From the NCBI RefSeq assembly GCF_918697865.1, contig NZ_CAKKMV010000004.1, positions 1 to 64,000 of the forward strand: a DNA stretch of 64,000 nucleotides. Direction: 5' to 3'. Below, piece after piece: positions 15,959-23,367 of the stretch. Source of the stretch: Massilia sp. Bi118 (GTDB lineage Bacteria; Pseudomonadota; Gammaproteobacteria; Burkholderiales; Burkholderiaceae_D). A program made the position numbers and the translations under genes. Within the stretch, counting starts at the first letter, position 1. Each line of letters begins with the position of its first letter. The notes beneath the pieces were generated by a model. The model saw only the letters and a list, made by a program, of their open reading frames with translations. It ran no database searches and was not told where the DNA came from.

Positions 15959-18900
15959 TTATGCTAATAATTGTTTGATGGTTTGCTTGACCTGGTTCAC
16001 GCGCGCCTGCAGGTCCGGCATCGCGGCCGTGATGCGCAGCTTGTCCTGGCCGGCCAGTTTGATCTGGCGGTTCTTCTGGATCAACGTGATGATCTTGATC
16101 GGATCGATGGGCGGCTTTTCCATGAACTGCAGGTTTGCGCTCTCCGCATGCGCATCGATCTTGACGATGCCGACCTGTTTGGCGACGATGCGCAGGCGGT
16201 GGGTCTCGATCAGGGCCTTCACCGCATCCGGCAGCTTGCCGAAACGGTCGATCAGCTCTTCCTGCATGTCGTCGATGCGGTCCTGGGTCTCGCAGTTGGC
16301 CAGGCGCTTGTAGATGGACAGGCGCTCGTGGACGTCGCCGCAGAAGTCGGACGGCAGCAGGGCCGGCACGTGCAGGTTGATCTCGGTGGTCGAGGACAGC
16401 GGCGCCGCCAGGTCCGGCTCGCGGCCGGCCTTCAGCGCCTTCACCGCCTCGTTCAGCATATCGGAGTAGAGCTGGAATCCGATCTCCAGCATCTCGCCGG
16501 ACTGGTTCTCGCCCAGCACTTCGCCGGCGCCGCGGATTTCCAGGTCGTGCATCGCGAGGTAGAAGCCGCTGCCCAGTTCTTCCATCGCCTGGATCGCGTC
16601 CAGGCGGCGCTGCGCCTGCTTGGTCATGTTCAGCGCGTCGTTCACCAGCAGGTAGGCATAGGCCTGGTGGTGCGAACGGCCGACGCGGCCGCGCAGCTGG
16701 TGCAGCTGGGCCAGGCCGAATTTGTCGGCGCGGTGCATGATGATGGTGTTCGCGGTCGGCACGTCGATGCCGGTCTCGATGATGGTCGTGCACAGCAGGA
16801 TGTTGAAGCGCTGGCCGACGAAGTCGCGCATCACCTTTTCCAGGTCGCGCTCGTGCATCTGGCCGTGGGCCACGCCGATGCGCGCTTCCGGCAGCAGCGC
16901 GCGCAGCATCGAATGGCGGTTCTCGATGGTCTCGACCTCGTTGTGCAGGAAGTAGACCTGGCCGCCGCGTTTCAGCTCGCGCAGCACGGCTTCGCGAATG
17001 ATGGAGCCGTCCTCGCTGCGAACAAAAGTCTTGATCGCCAGGCGCTTCTGCGGCGCGGTGGCGATGACGGAAAAGTCGCGCAGGCCTTCGAGCGCCATGC
17101 CCAGGGTGCGCGGGATCGGGGTCGCGGTCAGGGTCAGCACGTCGACCTCGGCGCGCAGGGCCTTCAGCGCTTCCTTCTGGCGCACGCCGAAGCGGTGTTC
17201 CTCGTCGATGATGACCAGGCCGAGGCGCGTGAATTTCACGTCCGGCGACAGCAGCTTATGGGTGCCGATCACGATGTCGACGGTGCCGTCGGCCATGCCC
17301 TTGATCGCGTTGTTGATCTCCTTGCCGGTGCGGAAGCGCGACAGCTCGGCGATCTTGACCGGCCAGTCGGCGAAGCGGTTGGCGAAGGTCTGGGCGTGCT
17401 GCTCGGCCAGCAGCGTGGTCGGCGCCAGGATCGCCACCTGCTTGCCGCCCATGACGGCGATGAAGGCGGCGCGCAGCGCGACCTCGGTCTTGCCGAAGCC
17501 GACGTCGCCGCACACCAGGCGGTCCATCGGGCGGCCCGAGGTCATGTCCTTGATGACGTTGGCGATGGCCTCGGCCTGGTCCGGCGTCTCGTCGAAGCCG
17601 AAGCTCTGGGCGAAGTTCTCGTAGTCGATGCTCGAATACTCGAAGGCGTGGCCGGTGCGCGCGGCGCGGCGGGCGTACAGGTTCAGGAGCTCGGCGGCGG
17701 TGTCGCGCACCTGCTCGGCGGCCTTGCGCTTGGCCTTGTCCCACTGGCCGGAACCGAGGGTGTGCAGCGGCGCGTCTTCCGGCGAGGCGCCGGAGTAGCG
17801 CGAGATCACGTGCAGCTGCGACACCGGCACGTAGAGCTTGGTCTCCTTGGCGTATTCCAGGTGCAGGAACTCGGTGTCGCCTTCGCCCAGGTCCATGCTG
17901 ACCAGGCCCATGTAGCGGCCGATGCCGTGGTTGATGTGCACCACCGGATCGCCGATCTTCAGCTCCGAGAGGTCGCGCACCATCGATTCGACCTGCGAGC
18001 TGGCTTCCTGCTTCTTCTTGCCGGCGCGCCGGCCCGAGCCCGCATACAGCTCGGTCTCGGTGATGAACACCAGATGGCCGCACCTGGCGTCCATCAGCTC
18101 GAAGCCGGCCTGCAGCGGGGCCACGCCCAGCATCACCTGCGCGCCGGACGCGCACAGGCCCTCGTAGCTCTCGACCGGGACCGTGTCCAGGCTGTATTCG
18201 TTGAAGTACTGCTGCAGGGTCTCGCGGCGGCCGTTAGACTCGGCGCAGATCATGACCTTGGCGTCCGTCTTCAGCAGGAAGGACCGCAGGTTGGACAGCG
18301 GATCGTCGAGGCGGCGATTGACGGCGATGTCGGGCAGCGGCGCCGACAGCTCCGAAGCCGCAACCGACCCGTCACGCGCAATCGCCCAGCGTCCGTGCGG
18401 CTTGGCGCACACGAAGAAATCCTCGGCGCCGAGGAAGATCTCCTTCGGCTCCAGGATAGGCCGTTCGCGGTCGGCCTTCAGGAATTTGTAGCGCGACTCC
18501 GTGTCAAGCCAGAAGCGCTGGATCGCTTCTTCGATGTCGCCGACCAGGGCCAGCGGCGACTCCTCCGGCAGGTAGTCGAACAGGGTCGCGGTCTCGTCGA
18601 AGAACAGCGGCAGGTAGTATTCGATGCCGGCCGAGGCGATGCCGCTGCCGATGTCCTTGTAGACCGGCGAGCGGCTCGGGTCGCCCTCGAAGCGTTCGCG
18701 CCAGCGCCCGCGGAAGGCGGTGCGGGCCTGCTCGTCCATGGGAAATTCGCGGCCCGGCAGCAGGCGCACTTCCCGGACCGGGTAGAGCGAGCGCTGGGTG
18801 TCGGCGTCGAAGGTGCGGATGGTTTCGATCTCGTCGCCGAACAGGTCGAGGCGATAGGGCAGCGCGGAGCCCATCGGGAACAGGTCGATCAGGCCGCCTC

Positions 18901-19405
18901 GCACCGAGTACTCGCCCGGCGACATCACCTGGGTCACGTGGCTGTAGCCGGCCAGGGTCAGCTGGGCCTTCAGCTTTGCTTCGTCCAGGCTCTCGCCCTG
19001 GCGGAAGAAAAAGGTGTAGGCGGCCAGGAAGGAAGGCGGCGCCAGGCGCACCAGCGCGGTGGTGGCCGGCACCACCAGCACGTCGCACTGGCCGTTGCGG
19101 ATCTCGTGCAGGGTCGCCAAACGCTCCGACACCAGGTCCTGGTGCGGCGAGAACGCATCGTAGGGCAGGGTTTCCCAGTCCGGCAGCAGGTGGCACGCCA
19201 GCTTGCCGTCCGCGAACCACGGGATCTCGTCCAGCAGGCGCTGGCCGTCGCTGGCGTTGGCCACGATCACGGTCAGCATCTGTTTGTTTGCCTTCAGCGT
19301 GAGCGCGGCGAGCGCCAGCGCATAGGCGTCCGACGAACCGTGCAGGTGAGGCAGGGCGAAGCGTTGTGCGGGCTTGGGGAGGTGTTTTTTCAGGTCGAAA
19401 GGCAT
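15959..19405 (-). CDS. mfd: Transcription-repair coupling factor Mfd
   Basis: A 1148-residue DNA translocase that removes stalled RNA polymerase and recruits UvrA; the length equals E. coli Mfd. It has the UvrB-homology module (residues 1-350), the RNA polymerase-interacting domain near 480-545 (VHINHGIGRYMGL), Walker A GDVGFGKTE, the DEEH box (IIDEEHRFG), the LTATPIPRT motif and the C-terminal D7 domain. Starting at MPFDLKKHLPKP fits the family. No good ribosome-binding site precedes the ATG. TATAAT lies six bases upstream, created in the left repeat of the adjacent insertion. Confidence 0.97.
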   Translation of the reverse strand: MPFDLKKHLPKPAQRFALPHLHGSSDAYALALAALTLKANKQMLTVIVANASDGQRLLDEIPWFADGKLACHLLPDWETLPYDAFSPHQDLVSERLATLHEIRNGQCDVLVVPATTALVRLAPPSFLAAYTFFFRQGESLDEAKLKAQLTLAGYSHVTQVMSPGEYSVRGGLIDLFPMGSALPYRLDLFGDEIETIRTFDADTQRSLYPVREVRLLPGREFPMDEQARTAFRGRWRERFEGDPSRSPVYKDIGSGIASAGIEYYLPLFFDETATLFDYLPEESPLALVGDIEEAIQRFWLDTESRYKFLKADRERPILEPKEIFLGAEDFFVCAKPHGRWAIARDGSVAASELSAPLPDIAVNRRLDDPLSNLRSFLLKTDAKVMICAESNGRRETLQQYFNEYSLDTVPVESYEGLCASGAQVMLGVAPLQAGFELMDARCGHLVFITETELYAGSGRRAGKKKQEASSQVESMVRDLSELKIGDPVVHINHGIGRYMGLVSMDLGEGDTEFLHLEYAKETKLYVPVSQLHVISRYSGASPEDAPLHTLGSGQWDKAKRKAAEQVRDTAAELLNLYARRAARTGHAFEYSSIDYENFAQSFGFDETPDQAEAIANVIKDMTSGRPMDRLVCGDVGFGKTEVALRAAFIAVMGGKQVAILAPTTLLAEQHAQTFANRFADWPVKIAELSRFRTGKEINNAIKGMADGTVDIVIGTHKLLSPDVKFTRLGLVIIDEEHRFGVRQKEALKALRAEVDVLTLTATPIPRTLGMALEGLRDFSVIATAPQKRLAIKTFVRSEDGSIIREAVLRELKRGGQVYFLHNEVETIENRHSMLRALLPEARIGVAHGQMHERDLEKVMRDFVGQRFNILLCTTIIETGIDVPTANTIIMHRADKFGLAQLHQLRGRVGRSHHQAYAYLLVNDALNMTKQAQRRLDAIQAMEELGSGFYLAMHDLEIRGAGEVLGENQSGEMLEIGFQLYSDMLNEAVKALKAGREPDLAAPLSSTTEINLHVPALLPSDFCGDVHERLSIYKRLANCETQDRIDDMQEELIDRFGKLPDAVKALIETHRLRIVAKQVGIVKIDAHAESANLQFMEKPPIDPIKIITLIQKNRQIKLAGQDKLRITAAMPDLQARVNQVKQTIKQLLA

Positions 19406-19590
19406 GCGGGAATTATAGTCCAAGCAGCCGTTCGAAGACTCGCGCCCGCTCGTCCTCCTCGTCGTCCGCGGCCGGATAGCCGGCGGCATCTCCCACTGCA
19501 TGGCGATGCGCGCCGCCAGCGTGCGGGTGCGCGCCAGCAGGGCCTCGACGAAAGCCGGATCCCGAGGCAGGGCGTCGGCTTCCAGCACGC
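19350..19590. repeat. Left direct repeat of the mfd/HDOD insertion, with decayed HDOD 3' fragment
   Basis: This segment matches 21483-21850 at roughly nine bases in ten by eye. It includes the first 20 or so mfd codons (functional here) and, at 19406-19590, a broken copy of the 3' end of the HDOD gene (LLARTRTLAARIAMQWEMPP). About 130 bases present in the right copy are missing here, and the HDOD stop codon is lost. No working gene is seen between 19406 and 19690. Confidence 0.85.
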
Positions 19591-19690
19591 GCTTGCTCGG
19601 TCGTCGGATTGCTTGGCGCATGGCAGGGACATTGGCGCTTCTAGCGCGGTTAGCGCCCCTTTTTTCGTCCCCCGGCGCTACCCCGCGCCG

Positions 19691-20002
19691 TCAGGCTTCC
19701 AAGTCGCGCAGCCGCTCTTCCAGCGCCCTTAAATCCGCCTTTGTCGCGTCGTCCGCAAGCCCCGCCGCTACCTGATCCCGCTTTGCCGTTACTAGCTCAG
19801 TCAGCTTGGCCTTTGCCGGTTCATAGACCCCTGCCAGCGTGCCCAAGGCTAGGAAGCCGTAAGCACGCCTAAACATTTCGGTAGACGGGTGGGACGGGTC
19901 TGGGTTGTCGTGTATCCAAACGAGACATTCAAGGGCTTTGGCGTAATCGCCCGCCGTAACGGCGTCTGCCGATTCCTGCAATGTGTTCGCTAAATTTCGC
20001 AT
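19691..20002 (-). CDS. Small helical protein of unknown function in the insert
   Basis: A 103-residue, mostly helical cytoplasmic protein (ANTLQESADAVTAGDYAKAL; FRRAYGFLALGTLAGVYEPA; a charged coiled tail ALEERLRDLEA). It is reminiscent of short TPR-like proteins seen beside secreted repeat proteins; no family is certain. The ATG at 20002 is preceded by GGGGTG and is preferred over an upstream ATG that lies in the terminator hairpin. It follows the Cys-rich exported protein. A partner or immunity role is possible but speculative. Confidence 0.65.
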   Translation of the reverse strand: MRNLANTLQESADAVTAGDYAKALECLVWIHDNPDPSHPSTEMFRRAYGFLALGTLAGVYEPAKAKLTELVTAKRDQVAAGLADDATKADLRALEERLRDLEA

Positions 20003-20013
20003 TTTCACCCCGA

Positions 20014-20039
20014 TAAAAAGCACTCGCCGTTAAGCGAGT
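20014..20039 (-). terminator. Rho-independent terminator between the two insert genes
   Basis: On the minus strand an ACTCGC / GCGAGT stem with a six-base loop is followed by GCTTTTT. It separates the secreted-protein gene (stop at 20061) from the small helical protein (ATG at 20002), so the second gene may depend on read-through or its own promoter. Confidence 0.7.
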
Positions 20040-20060
20040 ACGACAACGCCGGACTAGTGA

Positions 20061-20906
20061 TCACCAAGAGAAAACCCACCAGTTGAGCCACGCCCAATTA
20101 TTCGTGTGGCAGCTATCCTTGCATTTCCAGTAATAATCCGTAGCCTTATCATTGCACTTCTTCCAAGTGTCCGGGTTATTGGGCGCAATTATTAAGCAGT
20201 ATTGCCCCATGTTTTGGGACGCGGGTTTGCATACATTTTGTATGCAGTCCTCGGGGTTTTCACCAGGCGGATTACTAACGTCGCCCCCACCGGACGGCAT
20301 TTCCCTAGCGGGCGGGAAATCGTTCCCCCACGTATAACCGCCGCCATCCCACCCGCCATCGTCCAATTCATCGCCGTCTGGCCTTGTCCCTTCAACCACT
20401 ATGGTGCATGTTTCGTCGTCATCGGTCCCGACGCAGTAATTGGCCGCGCCGGGATTGCGAAGTGCGGCAATACCGTTTTGAATCGCCATGAACGAAGTTA
20501 CGCGCGTCGGCTTGTTTTGGACGCGGAATTTTACCCGCGCGCTGGTGTCGCTCGTCAGGCCGAGCATTTCGCCGTTCGGGCCGTAGGACGCCTTGATATA
20601 CCTGCCGTCAGTGTAGACAACGCCTGAAAATTTGCCGCCGTCGTATTGGTAGGTTCCGACTACATCGTTTTGGCCGATTTCCTTCACCAACCGCCCGTTT
20701 TCGTAGCCGTACCGCGTCACGCCGTTTTTATCACTCCGCATCAGCACCCTGCCGCGTACGGCTAAATATTTGGGCCTCAGATCGACCTTTTTCGGCGCGG
20801 TCTGCGGCGGGGCTTCGCGCACAGTCCCCAACTGTTGCGCGCCCAACGGTACGGCCAAGGCGGCCAGGACAATTGCCCCGGATAACGTCTTGAACCATTT
20901 CAACAT
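20061..20906 (-). CDS. Secreted protein with YD-like repeats and Cys-rich C-terminus
   Basis: A 281-residue protein. It has a Sec signal peptide (GAIVLAALAVPLGAQ). Residues 50-130 contain YD/RHS-like segments (GVTRYGYENGRLVKEIG, GTYQYDGGKF, ASYGPNGEMLGL). An acidic Gly/Asp linker follows, then a C-terminal domain with about eight cysteines and many Trp residues (CIQNVCKP, WKKCNDKATDYYWKCKDSC). The disulfide-rich end fits an exported domain. It is much shorter than RHS toxins and no toxin motif is recognised. The start has GGAGG upstream. Confidence 0.75.
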   Translation of the reverse strand: MLKWFKTLSGAIVLAALAVPLGAQQLGTVREAPPQTAPKKVDLRPKYLAVRGRVLMRSDKNGVTRYGYENGRLVKEIGQNDVVGTYQYDGGKFSGVVYTDGRYIKASYGPNGEMLGLTSDTSARVKFRVQNKPTRVTSFMAIQNGIAALRNPGAANYCVGTDDDETCTIVVEGTRPDGDELDDGGWDGGGYTWGNDFPPAREMPSGGGDVSNPPGENPEDCIQNVCKPASQNMGQYCLIIAPNNPDTWKKCNDKATDYYWKCKDSCHTNNWAWLNWWVFSW

Positions 20907-20998
20907 AATTGCCTCCGTGATAGTTTATGAAAGTCCGCCATAAGAAAGGCAGTAACCCATCATAGGTAAGCGCCCGCGCGGACAGTTTGAGGGTTCCC

Positions 20999-21097
20999 AT
21001 GTCGTTGTTAGATACAACACAACGACGCCGCGCATGTATGGAAAACGAACTTGCCGAAGCGCTCGACGTTTCGCGGGCAACAATTCAGAAGTGGTAA
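20999..21097 (+). CDS. Very short HTH ORF, probably truncated phage-type regulator
   Basis: A 32-codon frame whose second half (ENELAEALDVSRATIQKW) is a clear helix-turn-helix recognition segment, ending at once in TAA. Full Cro/YdaS-type regulators are twice as long. It is therefore likely a remnant or a minimal protein. A palindrome overlaps its first codons and a terminator follows. It is divergent from the secreted-protein gene. Confidence 0.4.
   Translation: MSLLDTTQRRRACMENELAEALDVSRATIQKW
21004..21018. promoter_or_regulatory. Operator-like palindrome in the insert
   Basis: GTTGT-TAGAT-ACAAC is a five-base palindrome, embedded in a wider pair GTCGTTGT / ACAACGAC (21001-21008 and 21019-21026). 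It overlaps the first codons of the HTH ORF and lies about 100 bases upstream of the divergent secreted-protein gene. It would suit a phage-type repressor operator. Confidence 0.4.
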
Positions 21098-21113
21098 CCG
21101 AACGACGCACCGG

Positions 21114-21134
21114 GGCGCACGATGCGCCGTTTTT
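21114..21134 (+). terminator. Rho-independent terminator after the HTH ORF
   Basis: A GGCGCA-CGA-TGCGCC stem is followed by GTTTTT on the plus strand, 16 bases after the HTH ORF's stop. Confidence 0.7.
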
Positions 21135-21218
21135 ACGCCCACTTGGCGGCATATTGACGGCTTGCATTCCGAATCTGGACAATGGTCCCGACCGTTCAAC
21201 GGTCATTCTTTAGGTTGC

Positions 21219-21250
21219 CGGGTGTTGCCTCTTGCGACGCCCGTTTTTTT
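21219..21250 (+). terminator. Second plus-strand terminator at the insert's right side
   Basis: CGGGTGTTGC pairs with GCGACGCCCG (with G-U pairs) around a five-base loop, followed by seven T residues. It faces the 3' end of the methyltransferase remnant. No plus-strand gene between 21135 and 21218 is evident, so it may terminate a small RNA or a lost gene. Confidence 0.6.
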
Positions 21251-21482
21251 ATACGCATTCAGGCAGGCGATAAGGCGCGCTGTCAGCCATCACGCGCGAC
21301 AGGCGCAAGGCAAGCCAGCGCAAGACCGGGACCGCCATTGAATTACCAAGGCGGCATAACGCAGCGACTCCGGCGCTTTGGCCTTACCCCGCCAAGGAAT
21401 ATTCGTCCAGTCGTCCGGCAGACCGTGCAACCGTTCGCATTCAATCGGCGTCAGTCGGCGGACGAATTCACGGCGTGTATGC
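21249..21482 (-). pseudogene. 3' remnant of a phage-type C5-cytosine DNA methyltransferase
   Basis: Read on the minus strand this gives RREFVRRLTPIECERLHG then LPDDWT, the conserved end region of C5-methyltransferases. After RYAAL the frame shifts. One base restored near 21342 gives GNSMAVPVLRWLALRL, the usual family C-terminus, ending at TAA (21249-21251). The catalytic Pro-Cys and SAM motifs are absent. The 5' side is cut at the direct repeat. It is a non-functional scar of a phage or restriction-modification gene. Confidence 0.8.
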
Positions 21483-21538
21483 GGCAGGGCGAAGCGTTGT
21501 CCGGGCTTGGGGAGGTGTTTTTTCAGGTCGAAAGGCAT
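21483..21538 (-). pseudogene. 5' fragment of mfd in the right repeat
   Basis: The first 18 or so mfd codons (MPFDLKKHLPKPGQRFALPH) occur seven bases after the HDOD stop. They then run directly into the methyltransferase remnant. This shows that mfd originally followed the HDOD gene, probably with coupled translation. Confidence 0.85.
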
Positions 21539-21850
21539 GCCGGGATTAAGGTCCAACCAGCCGTTCGAAGACCCGCGCCCGCTCGTCCTTGCCATCGTCC
21601 GCGGCCGGATAGTCCGCGTCCTGCACGCCCTGGTCCAGCATCATGCGCAGGCAGGCCAGCCGTTCGGCTTCAAGCAGCGCGCTGGCCAGGCCCGTCGCCG
21701 GCGCCGGATCCGCGGCGCCCAGGATCGCCGCGGCGATCGGCGGCGGCATCTCCCACTGCATGGCAATGCGCGCCGCCAGCGTGCGCGTGCGCGCCAGCAG
21801 GGCGTCGACGAATACGGGATCCTGGGGCAGGGCGTCGGCCTCCAGCACGC
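21483..21850. repeat. Right direct repeat of the mfd/HDOD insertion
   Basis: This is the intact counterpart of 19350-19590. It contains the mfd 5' fragment and the last ~100 codons of the HDOD gene in working form. Mismatches to the left copy are scattered, about one in ten by eye. Confidence 0.85.
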
Positions 21851-22547
21851 TGTCGAACAGGCGGAAGGCGACGATCAGGCCGAGGTCGTCCATCAGGCCA
21901 GCAAGATAGGCCTCGAAAGGATCGGCGCGGTAAGTGGACGCAAGCAGGCTGGCGGCCAGCGCGCAGTTTTCGGTGTGGTTCCAGAGCCGCGGCCCGGCCT
22001 GCCGGCTGTGGCGCCCGCCCTGCATGCCGATCAGCGGACGGAAGGCGGCGCGCGCAATCAGCATGCGCAGGCCGTTGCGGCCCAGCACCAGCAGGGCGGC
22101 GTCGATGGTGCGGACCTGGCTGGACGGGCGGTAAAAGGGGCTGTTCGCTTCGCGGATCAGTTCCGCGACCAGGGACGGATCGCGCGCCACCAGGCGCGCC
22201 AGGTCGGCGCTGGAGGCGTCTTCGTCGCGCAGGCTGCGCAGTAGTTGGGGAACGACTTCGGGAACGCGCGGCACCAGGCCTTCGGCATCGGACGGTGCCT
22301 CGATCAGGCGATCGAGTTCGGTCAGCACCAGCTGGGCATGCGCAAGCGCTTGCGGGGTCGGGGCCGACGCTGCGGCGCCGGCTGTCAGGCAGTGCCAGAG
22401 ATCCTGGCCCTTGGGCCTTGCGGGCGTAACAGGGTCCGCGGCAGCAGACTGCGCCTCGCCTTTGGCCACGGCGGCCCGCGCCACGGTGGGCTCAGCGGGC
22501 GCGGCAGCCGTGCCGCCGCCGAACAGCCGCGCAATCCAGTTTTTCAT
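21546..22547 (-). CDS. HDOD-domain protein
   Basis: A 333-residue cytoplasmic protein. The first 70 residues are an Ala/Pro-rich linker. The HDOD domain follows, about residues 85-290, with LARLVARDPSLVAELIREANSPFY-type start (read in two parts), TIDAALLVLGRNGLRMLI and YLAGLMDDLGLIVAF. HDOD proteins are signalling modules related to HD phosphodiesterases but usually without catalysis. It was probably the gene immediately upstream of mfd before the insertion. Confidence 0.9.
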   Translation of the reverse strand: MKNWIARLFGGGTAAAPAEPTVARAAVAKGEAQSAAADPVTPARPKGQDLWHCLTAGAAASAPTPQALAHAQLVLTELDRLIEAPSDAEGLVPRVPEVVPQLLRSLRDEDASSADLARLVARDPSLVAELIREANSPFYRPSSQVRTIDAALLVLGRNGLRMLIARAAFRPLIGMQGGRHSRQAGPRLWNHTENCALAASLLASTYRADPFEAYLAGLMDDLGLIVAFRLFDSVLEADALPQDPVFVDALLARTRTLAARIAMQWEMPPPIAAAILGAADPAPATGLASALLEAERLACLRMMLDQGVQDADYPAADDGKDERARVFERLVGP

Positions 22548-22615
22548 CGCCTGGCACCCTCGAGTCGATCAGGCTGCATTCTAACCCGAGGGGCGGCGCC
22601 AGGCCGCCGGTTCAG

Positions 22616-22912
22616 CTATTGGCCATTGGTGCCGGTCGCAGGCTTCTGTACGCCGGTGGTATCGTCGATGACTGCGCCGGTCGTGCCCTGGGTGCCGCTG
22701 CTGCCGCTGGCCGGCATGCCGCCGGCCGGCTTGCCGGTGCCGTTGGCGTCCGAATTGCCCTTGGCCGCTGCCGAGCCGGTGGCAGTTGCCGTGCCGGTGG
22801 TCGAGCCGCCGGTCGAGGTGTCGCTCGGATTACCGGTGGTATTCGTCGAGCTGCAGGCCACCAGGCTGAACAGCAGGCTGGTGTTGATGAATACGCTGTG
22901 TACCTTCCTCAT
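22616..22912 (-). CDS. Ser/Thr/Gly-rich small lipoprotein A
   Basis: A 98-residue protein with signal and lipobox (FINTSLLFSLVAC, then SSTNTTGNPS). The mature part is low complexity, almost only Gly, Thr, Ser, Ala, Asn and Asp. ATG at 22912 has GAGGAAC upstream. It follows the similar 77-residue lipoprotein by 14 bases. Function unknown; a short outer-membrane or periplasmic spacer lipoprotein is plausible. Confidence 0.65.
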   Translation of the reverse strand: MRKVHSVFINTSLLFSLVACSSTNTTGNPSDTSTGGSTTGTATATGSAAAKGNSDANGTGKPAGGMPASGSSGTQGTTGAVIDDTTGVQKPATGTNGQ

Positions 22913-22926
22913 TTGGTGTTCCTCGC

Positions 22927-23160
22927 TTAGCGGATGCCGGTACCCGAGGTGCCGGAATTGGTGGTGCCGGAGGTGCCCGAGCCGGCGGTGCCGGTGCCGG
23001 TCGTGCCGGTGGTGCCGGTGGCGCCTTCGGTCGTGCCGCTGGAGGTGGCGCCGGAGGACGAGCTGCCGCTCATGTCGCTGGAACTGGTGCCGGTCGAGCT
23101 GCATGCGGCCAGGCTCATGGCCATCAGGCCAGCGACTAGTGCGCCCTGGAATGTTTTCAT
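22927..23160 (-). CDS. Ser/Thr/Gly-rich small lipoprotein B
   Basis: A 77-residue protein with signal MKTFQGALVAGLMAMSLAAC (lipobox LAAC). It has a mature chain of Ser, Gly, Thr repeats (GTTGTTGTGTAGSGTSG). ATG at 23160 has AAGGAGA upstream, a strong site. It forms a two-gene operon with lipoprotein A. The sequence is too simple to assign a family. Confidence 0.65.
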   Translation of the reverse strand: MKTFQGALVAGLMAMSLAACSSTGTSSSDMSGSSSSGATSSGTTEGATGTTGTTGTGTAGSGTSGTTNSGTSGTGIR

Positions 23161-23310
23161 TTTGATCTCCTTGTTTGGTGGTTGATGCCATCATGGAGTG
23201 GAGCGCGCATGTTCAAAATAGGAAGAGCCCGGCCATGCATGTAGGATAAAACCGACCTGCTTATGGCAATTTTCATAATAAAAACTGTATTTGTGGGGAA
23301 GTGCTTCGCC

Positions 23311-23341
23311 AAAAGAAAAGGCCCCGGGTGAGCGGGGCCTC
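23311..23341 (-). terminator. Rho-independent terminator after PBP1A gene
   Basis: On the minus strand AGGCCCCG / CGGGGCCT forms a stem, followed by TTTTCTTTT. It lies 27 bases after the mrcA stop. Confidence 0.9.
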
Positions 23342-23367
23342 TCGTTTGTCTATCTTGCGGTAGGGCC

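Larger units (their letters stand above)
19591..21482. mobile_element. 1.9-kb foreign insert between mfd and the HDOD gene
   Basis: The segment is bounded by direct repeats carrying the mfd 5' end and HDOD 3' end. Its content is visibly less GC-rich than the flanks. It holds a small helical protein, a secreted Cys-rich protein, a short HTH ORF and the tail of a phage-type cytosine methyltransferase. No integrase or transposase is present. It looks like the remnant of a phage or integrative element, or a cassette brought in by recombination. Confidence 0.75.

Noticed and set aside
15105-16793. A 562-codon frame joining serB to an N-terminal extension
   Set aside because: The extension is mfd read in another frame. 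serB has its own ATG five bases after the mfd stop.
15971-19732. A very long plus-strand open frame opposite mfd
   Set aside because: Its product is His/Arg/Gln-rich low-complexity sequence with no family features. It is the shadow of mfd in high-GC DNA.
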